27,097 nucleotides of DNA, from positions 1 through 27,097 of the forward strand of contig CAJVPP010000722.1 in the NCBI GenBank assembly GCA_910592005.1. The letters run 5' to 3'. The DNA is from Funneliformis mosseae (Eukaryota > Glomeromycota > Glomeromycetes > Glomerales > Glomeraceae). A program made the translations under genes and the position numbers. Below, piece by piece: positions 21,608 through 27,097 of this stretch (position 1 is the first letter of the stretch; every line of letters begins with the position of its first letter). A model generated the notes under the pieces. The model made no database searches. It had not been told where the DNA came from and was given only the letters and a program-made list of their open reading frames with translations.

Positions 21608-22680
21608 TATGAAGTTCTTCAGCTTCAAATTCTTTAATAATTCCCATATCTTCATATTTTGCAATTTCATTTCTAATAGAATGTTTAATGTTGACCCTAT
21701 ATACTCTTTGAAGGTGCAATGAAATGGTTTTAGGTGGGTCATATTTTTCCTAACTCTTTAGCATATTGTTCAATTCTTCCAAAATTATCTCTGATTGATT
21801 GGGAATCTTTGTACATATTTTCACTTCAATATGGAATTTTTGGCATTACCTTACAATAAGTCTAATTATCTTACTTTCATTAAAATGATTGTTCTTGCAT
21901 AAAATCCAAAGCACTTTTAATTCCTTGCAATGATTAATAGATTTTCCATCAGTTTCTAAGCATTTCTGATCTTTTTGTAGTGTTTAAGGTTCAGACAGAA
22001 ATAGAAAATTCCAATCTTTGTGATTTGAATTGATTTCAAAATGATTCAAGCTTCTCCCATTATGTTATTGATTCGGTATGATAGGGACCATCTTCAAATA
22101 CCTCAAATGCAGAAAAAAGATATGTTGTAATACATCAAAATTATCAAAAAAATCATGAAATTAGTAAAGAGTCAATTTACGCAAATTCTTAAAATTATAT
22201 AGAAATCTGATTGATGATTTAAATCCACATAAGGTTAATGATAATTTTGTCAAGATAATATGATGTAAAGGATGATTTTTCAATGAATCAGCTAATTTAG
22301 ACCAATAATACGCTTTATACTCACAAATTACCTTAAGTACTTTTGATTATTTTACGCATTTATGATTTTTGTTAAACATTCTAAATATGTTTCTTTGAAA
22401 TGCAATGTTAAATATTCAAATTTTTGACATAATGAAACCTGTTGGAAAAACTTTAGATCTACATTTGTACAAGTTTCAAATGTCATAAGTTGTTTTAATG
22501 TGTTTATTGTATTAGAAAATGAAGCAAAGTCTACATGAGGCATATCATCATTATCGATTTGTGTAAAAAAATAGAATTTTCTCAATAGAGCTTTCAATAT
22601 GAATAATTTAACCATCTTACAAAAAATAACTTCCTTAGAATCTTGAAATCATTGTTGATTACCATTAATGATATTATCGA
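21608..22680 (-). pseudogene. F-box/LRR-type protein relic, C-terminal part
   Basis: Minus strand. ILDNIINGNQQ, a TGA, then FQDSKEVIFCKMVKLFILKA lead into an open stretch (22615-22352) with LLRKFYFFTQIDNDDMPHVD, NTLKQLMTFETCTNVDLKFF and QKFEYLTLHFKETYLECLTK. Other frames continue with AYYWSKLADSLKNHPLHHII, FLYNFKNLRKLTLY, HCKELKVLWILCKNNHFNES, KIIRLIV and lastly RVYRVNIKHSIRNEIAKYED then EFEAEELHNW. Repeating hydrophobic LxxLxxL segments with phrases such as NLRKLTLY and CKELKVLW are what I recall from the very large F-box/LRR family of Rhizophagus, whose proteins choose substrates for SCF ubiquitin ligases. The F-box itself is not visible. At least six stops and several frame changes mark it as dead. 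Confidence 0.5.
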
Positions 22681-22943
22681 GTATTGTTATTGTGACTGAA
22701 ATTGATTTTTGTCTAAAATTGAAATTCAAGTGATCTTTGAGTGTTTGAAATTGATATTCAAAGATCAGTTAACTGAAATTAGAATTCCAATTTTAGATAC
22801 TCTTTTTAATTATCGTAATGTAAAAACAGCAGCTAAAATTTTCTGATTTAGTAATCTGTTATGTCATTAATTTTAGTGATACAGCATTTTATATTTTTTA
22901 GAATAATACAATCCATAAGGTCCCGCTGAATGATCAATAAAAA

Positions 22944-23430
22944 TAACTTACATGCTAATAAAATTTATTTTTTTTAATATAAAGTTTAATTGATTTTAAA
23001 TTACAATAACAAGTGTAATTAAATACTAATAATAACTTATCATCTATTATATTATTAATTTATTTTTTAAATAAAAAATTTAGTTAACTTTAAATTATAA
23101 TAACAAGTGTAATTAAATATTGATAATCAATAAAAATAACTTACATGCTAATAAAATTTATTTTTTTAATATAAAATTTAGTTGATTTTAAATTACAATA
23201 TAAGTGTAAATAAATACTGATAATTAATAAAATAACTTACCATCTATTATATTATTAATTTATTTTTTAAATAAAAAATTTAGTTGACCTTAAATTACAG
23301 TAATAAGTGTAATTAAATACTGATAATCAATAAAAATAACTTACCATCTACTATATTATTAATTTATTTTTTTAAATAAAAATTTAGTTGACTTTAAATT
23401 ATAGTAACAAGTGTAATTATTAATTAATAT
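22944..23430. repeat. Alternating tandem repeat array of ~90-bp and ~104-bp units
   Basis: Units begin TAACTTAC (or TAACTTAT) at 22944, 23033, 23137, 23233 and 23337. Two types alternate: one continues ATGCTAATAAAATTT, the other CATCTATTATATTATTAA. Both end with a block containing AAGTGTAATTAAATACTGA. The pair 22944-23136 and the pair 23137-23336 form a higher-order duplication, followed by one extra second-type unit. More decayed copies appear to run on to about 23700. On the minus strand each unit boundary except one shows GTAAGTTA, a perfect donor-like sequence. Confidence 0.78.
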
Positions 23431-23439
23431 CTTACTTTC

Positions 23440-24160
23440 TATAATATTATAAAGAATATTAATATTTTTTATATAAATTATAATAAATATAAAAAATAAT
23501 TAATAATTTACCATTTAAATTATTAATATTTTATTTATAAATTATTATAAATATTAATTAGCAATTATAAATATAAATAATTTACCAATTAAAAGATCAT
23601 TAATTAACATTAAAAATTTTTATATAATAAATTGAGTTTAAATTATAATGTAAAATAAATAACTTACTCCCTATAATTTTATTGAATATTAAGTATTATT
23701 TAAATATAAATTATTTAAATTTAAATTAAAATATAATAAAATTAAATGGTTTATAATCAAAGTATTATTACTATTATATAATTATATAAATAAATAATAG
23801 ATAATAAATTTATTACTATTTAATTTTTTTAATGTGGAGTATCTGATCTGATTCTATTATAATATTTATTTTTGAGAAAATTTTAAAATTAATATTAGTT
23901 GTATTATCTTTATCAATTAAAACAGTTAAAATTTTTGAATTTCAAACAAATAATTAACAATATATATTACTTTCTAATGAGGAAGTTTTTTTAATATCTG
24001 AAACTGGTTCTAATATAAATTCATAAAAAAAAAAAGATTAGAAAATTATCAAACCATCAAATCAACTAATTTTTAGTCACAAAACTTCATTCCTTTTCTT
24101 CTTTTTTCTTGTTTGATGAAAATATTTTTAATTTCTTTATTATACTATACCTTTATAACA
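23440..24160. other. A+T-rich stretch with decayed repeat copies
   Basis: AATTTACCA and AACTTACTCC motifs at irregular spacing look like remnants of the array to the left. No gene seen. Confidence 0.35.
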
Positions 24161-24169
24161 TATTTTTAT

Positions 24170-24225
24170 AATTTGATTAAAATAAGTTTTTTTTTTAATA
24201 AAAAAAAAATTATTTTAATCAAATT
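24170..24225. repeat. Long hairpin-forming inverted repeat
   Basis: AATTTGATTAAAATAA (24170-24185) and TTATTTTAATCAAATT (24210-24225) are perfect inverse complements. The inner T-run and A-run extend the stem to about 26 bp with one bulged G and a 3-base loop. It resembles a miniature palindromic insertion or a strong transcript hairpin. Confidence 0.75.
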
Positions 24226-24305
24226 ACTTATATAATAATAATAGAATATAATAATAAGACATATTGTCAAGGTATATAGATCTTACCTTTTGCATGTTAT
24301 GTGAG

Positions 24306-24321
24306 ATACATAATTATGTAT
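24306..24321. repeat. 16-bp perfect palindrome
   Basis: ATACATAATTATGTAT is its own inverse complement. It lies between the hairpin and the presumed hAT end. Function unknown. Confidence 0.6.
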
Positions 24322-24448
24322 TAAAGAAGGATCTGTATTACGATAAAAATTTTTTAGTTTTTAATAATTTGTGTAACTCCAATGATTAGCCATTTTTATA
24401 TATCTTATTTTTACCTAATACTAACACTAATACCACTAATACTGACAC

Positions 24449-24610
24449 TAGTGTTCTAAAAGGGTCAAATCAGGTCAGGTTTGAGAATATACTCAAACTC
24501 AACTCATTTATAAAAACTAACCCATATAAATACTCAGGTTAATATTATAAAATCTGATTCTAACCTAACCCATTATAGTTTGATCCCTAGATAATCCAGG
24601 TCAAATAAAA
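24449..24610. mobile_element. Presumed terminus of the right-hand hAT element
   Basis: TAGTGTTCTAAAAGGGTCAA starts at 24449 and is followed by GGTCAGG, TTTGAG/CTCAAAC and AACCTAACCC motifs. That is the style of hAT termini with GGGTC-type subterminal repeats, and it lies about 140-300 bp beyond the 3' end of the minus-strand hAT transposase relic. The opposite terminus is outside the window, so the 8-bp duplication (expected to include ACTGACAC, 24441-24448) cannot be checked. Confidence 0.42.
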
Positions 24611-25038
24611 TTTTAACAAATTTATTTATGATCAGCAAGATAATAGTATGTATATCGCATAACTTTTACAAAAAAAGTTTCTAATTAAGTTTTATTTAAA
24701 TTTTTATAATAAAATTATAAAATATATTTTAATTAAATTCTCTTTACTCTTACCATGACTTCAAATACATATAGGTGTGAATTGTATTTTTTTTGAGATT
24801 GCTTCTTTTTACTGTTATCAAATCAGTTCTACCAGAAAAGATCTGTTTTACTAGAACACTTATAGCTAAATTAAAAATTATTTATTAACTAATATTTAGT
24901 AATATTAAAATGAATAAATTTTTTTTACCTGCAATTGCAAGATAATCTCTTACCATTGCTATTAGGTGTAGATACTCTACTTCATTTAACTATATATATT
25001 TATTAATGAATTAGTAAAATTAAATCAAATAAAATATA

Positions 25039-26739
25039 TGGTCCAGTGCAAAAAGATTTGTATACTGCCAAAAAAAAAAAAGATTTACGCTAAAATAAAT
25101 ATCGTATCACTAAAATAAAGTAGGCTAAAAATTAAATATTTGTTCGAACATAACCAAATACATTTTTTCCCACAAGTTTTTTTATCATGCCATGAATCTT
25201 CCTTTTTAAAACAAAATGGTACACCACTGATGGATAATGAAAAATTGATGATAATTAACGTTCACAATTACTTTAAGGGGAATAAATCTATAAGAGAAAG
25301 CCTTCAAAAGCTACTATTACGCAAGCGAGTTGCTGAGATATTGGGTGTATCTGAGGGTACAATTAGAAGTATTGTATCAGATTGAAACAGCTGTTGTAAT
25401 AATACATTTATACTACATAAAGTTCTTAGATGACCTATATTAAAACCTGATGAAAATGAAGCTGAGCTTTTGCATATGAAGGTTCTAAGTACCAATAAAG
25501 CGGATGAACACCTTTCCACACCTATTCTAAGACAATTTCTTTCTGAATAAGGATATACTATTTCTAAATGGAAGCTCCTTCAGGTACTACATCGCTTGGG
25601 ATATAATTTTAGACAGGAAGAGTGAAGGAACATCCTTCACGAATCACCAAATAATATTACATTCTGTTGCCATTATCTTTTACTAATTTGAAAGGTAAAA
25701 ATGATGTTTCACGCCATCCAGAGGTTTTCCTTGATAAGTCATATTGCCATTTGCACTAAACTGTAAAACACATAGGTTCCCTATCAAGGTGTTGTTTTAT
25801 TACCTAGACATAGACTGTTAGTAGTAATTTTTAGTGCAATTATAGTATTTCGAAATGGGTCCTTCAATAAACTGCATGGCGAACTTGTTCCAAATTCTAT
25901 TCATATTTGGGATCTAAAAATTAAATCTTCAGAAAATAGAGATTAGAAAAAAAATAATGCTGAAGAATATGATAATATTCCTGATGTTATTAAGGATGCT
26001 AATATCATTCCAAACCAGGTAGATTATCATGGAAACTTCAATGCAGAAATATTTGAGAATCTTTTTTTAACTCTGTGTAAAAATCTTCATGAAAAATATG
26101 GGTCAGTAATTATCTATATGGATGAAGCTAATTACCATAAACGGTGAGTAAAAAACATTCTAATTTCAAGTGCAAAAAAACAAGAAATAGTTGACTGGTT
26201 AAATGCACATGATATTTCTTTTTTTGGTGAATTAAGAAAGCTAGAACTTTTGAAACTAGTGCAAATAAATAAGGAAAAGGTTTCTTTTTCTTGTATTAAA
26301 ATAGTAGAACAGTACGAACATGAAATTAATTTTACCCCTCCATATCATTGTGAACTTCAACCTATCGAAGGTATTTAGTCAGTAGTAAAGGGTAAAGTTG
26401 CATGTTCAGGCTCATATCTAAATCTTTTATCTATCTGAAACAAACTATTGAATGCATTTAAATACAAAATTACTTCACAAATTATTATCAGGCTTTGGAA
26501 AAGAGTGTTAAACAATACTAAGGAATATTTTGCATCTGACGAAAATGCATAATTAATTGACGATGAATTTGATAATTATAGTAGTTCTGATAATGATCAC
26601 GTAATTTGATTTAATTTTCACATTTTTATACTTCCCGATATATATTAATATTATTTAAATAATAAAAAAAAAGTTTAATTAATAAAATTTTTTTTATTGG
26701 TGGTTTTTTTTAATGTACAAATATTTTTGCACTGGACCA
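25039..26739 (+). mobile_element. 1,701-bp Tc1/mariner (IS630-type) element inserted in the hAT intron
   Basis: The left end TGGTCCAGTGCAAAAAGA and the right end, read inward, TGGTCCAGTGCAAAAATA continue as a terminal inverted repeat of about 25 bp with one or two mismatches. TA flanks both ends (25037-25038 and 26740-26741), the signature duplication of the superfamily. It carries a decayed transposase at 25230-26609. Its position inside an intron, with both hAT exons still joinable in frame, gives the insertion site to the base. Confidence 0.92.
25230..26609 (+). pseudogene. Tc1/mariner-type DDE transposase with wide D-E spacing, decayed
   Basis: The ATG at 25230 is preferred because the open frame further upstream starts without ATG. 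Residues: MDNEKLMIINVHNYFKG, then a helix-turn-helix KRVAEILGVSEGTIRSIVSD that would bind the TIR. Readable text follows with ILRQFLSE, GYTISKWKLLQVLHRLGYNF and a frameshifted HPEVFLDKSYCHLH with the first catalytic Asp (25733). The original frame resumes with VPYQGVVLLPRHRLLVVIFS, FRNGSFNKLHGELVPNSIHI, VIIYMDEANYHKR with the second Asp (26121), and TPPYHCELQPIEG with the catalytic Glu (26367). D and E are in one frame, 81 residues apart, against 34-39 in classic Tc1 and mariner; a DD82E group (Sailor) is known to me by name and may be related. About ten stops, at positions expected to be Trp, Gln or Arg, and two frameshifts inactivate it. Confidence 0.85.
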
Positions 26740-27097
26740 TAATAATTATTTTTAAATATATACCTTCTATCACAATAAAACATCTTAATTTCGATCTGCT
26801 CAAGGATTTTTTAAATATATTTCTACTTCAATTTGTTAATGATTGTTCTTTTTACCAAAAATGTAATCTAATAATTCATCATCATCAGTATTATCAGCAA
26901 CTTTTACATTAGTATAATCAGATGCATAATTAGTATTATAAACATTAAGAACTGTTTCTTTTATATATTGAATAAAATTTTGTTTTTACTTATTATCTTC
27001 ATAGTAATCAAACTTAAATCATGGATCAAGCATTATAAAATTATCTATATTATTATTCAGTTTGTAAAAAAATTTTACTATTTTATATTTCTTATCA

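Larger units (their letters stand above)
24750..27097 (-). pseudogene. hAT transposase pseudogene, C-terminal dimerisation part, split by a mariner element
   Basis: Minus strand, entering from the right edge. Exon 27097-26764 gives NFIMLDP, a stop, FKFDYYEDNK, FIQYIKETVLNVYNTNYASD, DDDELLDYIFGKKNN, VEIYLKNP, ADRN and DVLL followed by two stops and K (the usual WWK). The intron 26763-24990 contains the whole 1,701-bp Tc1/mariner-type element; without it and one TA it is 71 bp. Exon 24989-24929 reads LNEVEYLHLIAMVRDYLAIA, followed by a 63-bp intron (24928-24866). The last exon reads AISVLVKQIFSG, RTDLITVKRSNLKKNTIHTY and MYLKSW, ending at TAA 24752-24750. LxxMARDYLAI, the VFSxxxDLIT segment and CLKSW are hallmarks of the hAT C-terminal dimerisation domain. 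Stops replacing Trp, Gln and Arg or Cys show it is dead. Confidence 0.85.

Noticed and set aside
22944..23430. CRISPR-like array
   Set aside because: Units are contiguous, diverged and of two alternating types, without constant repeats separated by unique spacers, in eukaryotic-type DNA.
24421..24448. CTAAYAC-type microsatellite (ACTAACACTAATACCACTAA)
   Set aside because: Only a few imperfect units; more likely low-complexity flank of the presumed hAT end.
25304..25519. Minus-strand 71-codon open frame
   Set aside because: It is antisense to the helix-turn-helix region of the mariner-type transposase.
671..26609. Alternative genetic code in which TAA, TAG or TGA are sense codons
   Set aside because: All three stops appear where different amino acids (Gln, Trp, Arg) are expected, and frameshifts accompany them. 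Decay by transitions explains this better.

Overview
The window looks like nuclear DNA of an arbuscular mycorrhizal fungus, most likely a Rhizophagus-type Glomeromycotina. It is extremely A+T-rich, protein fragments are interrupted by short GT...AG introns of about 58-74 bp, and nearly every readable protein fragment belongs to a family I know to be multicopy in these genomes. The species call is inference. I see no intact protein-coding gene; the strand is a graveyard of transposons and broken genes.

Left part (1-6570): a minus-strand hAT transposase pseudogene (exon 40-171 and exons 5573-6572) is split inside one intron by a 5,332-bp element with terminal inverted repeats (195-5526). That element carries its own long, decayed plus-strand gene (about 671-4160). 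The gene is interrupted by a 155-bp MITE (3289-3443, 4-bp duplication ATTT). Downstream lies a 906-bp pogo/Tigger-like element (4226-5131, TA duplication), which itself contains a second copy of the MITE (4442-4596, duplication ATAT). This gives a four-level nest: hAT, then the 5.3-kb element, then the Tigger-like element, then the MITE.

Middle part (6570-24440): a minus-strand relic with five recognisable introns (7270-8525) belongs to a lineage-specific family of unknown function. It is followed by long gene-poor stretches holding a partial organelle-type tRNA-Leu, short coding scraps and inverted repeats. A minus-strand wax-synthase/MBOAT acyltransferase gene (17138-18082) is nearly full length but broken by two frameshifts and appears to have lost its catalytic His. 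Further right are an Ac-like hAT MITE (19695-19950, 8-bp duplication), an F-box/LRR-type relic (21608-22680) and an array of alternating ~90/~104-bp repeats (22944-23430).

Right part (24449-27097): a second minus-strand hAT transposase pseudogene runs off the window. One of its introns holds a complete 1,701-bp Tc1/mariner-type element (25039-26739, TA duplication) whose decayed transposase has an unusually wide D-to-E spacing of 81 residues. Removing this element leaves a normal 71-bp intron.

The most unusual candidate is the 5.3-kb element: its TIRs, its intron insertion site and its large protein do not match a superfamily I can name with confidence. Stop codons in the transposon genes are mostly explained by G:C to A:T changes, so repeat-directed decay or deamination of methylated C is a plausible common history.
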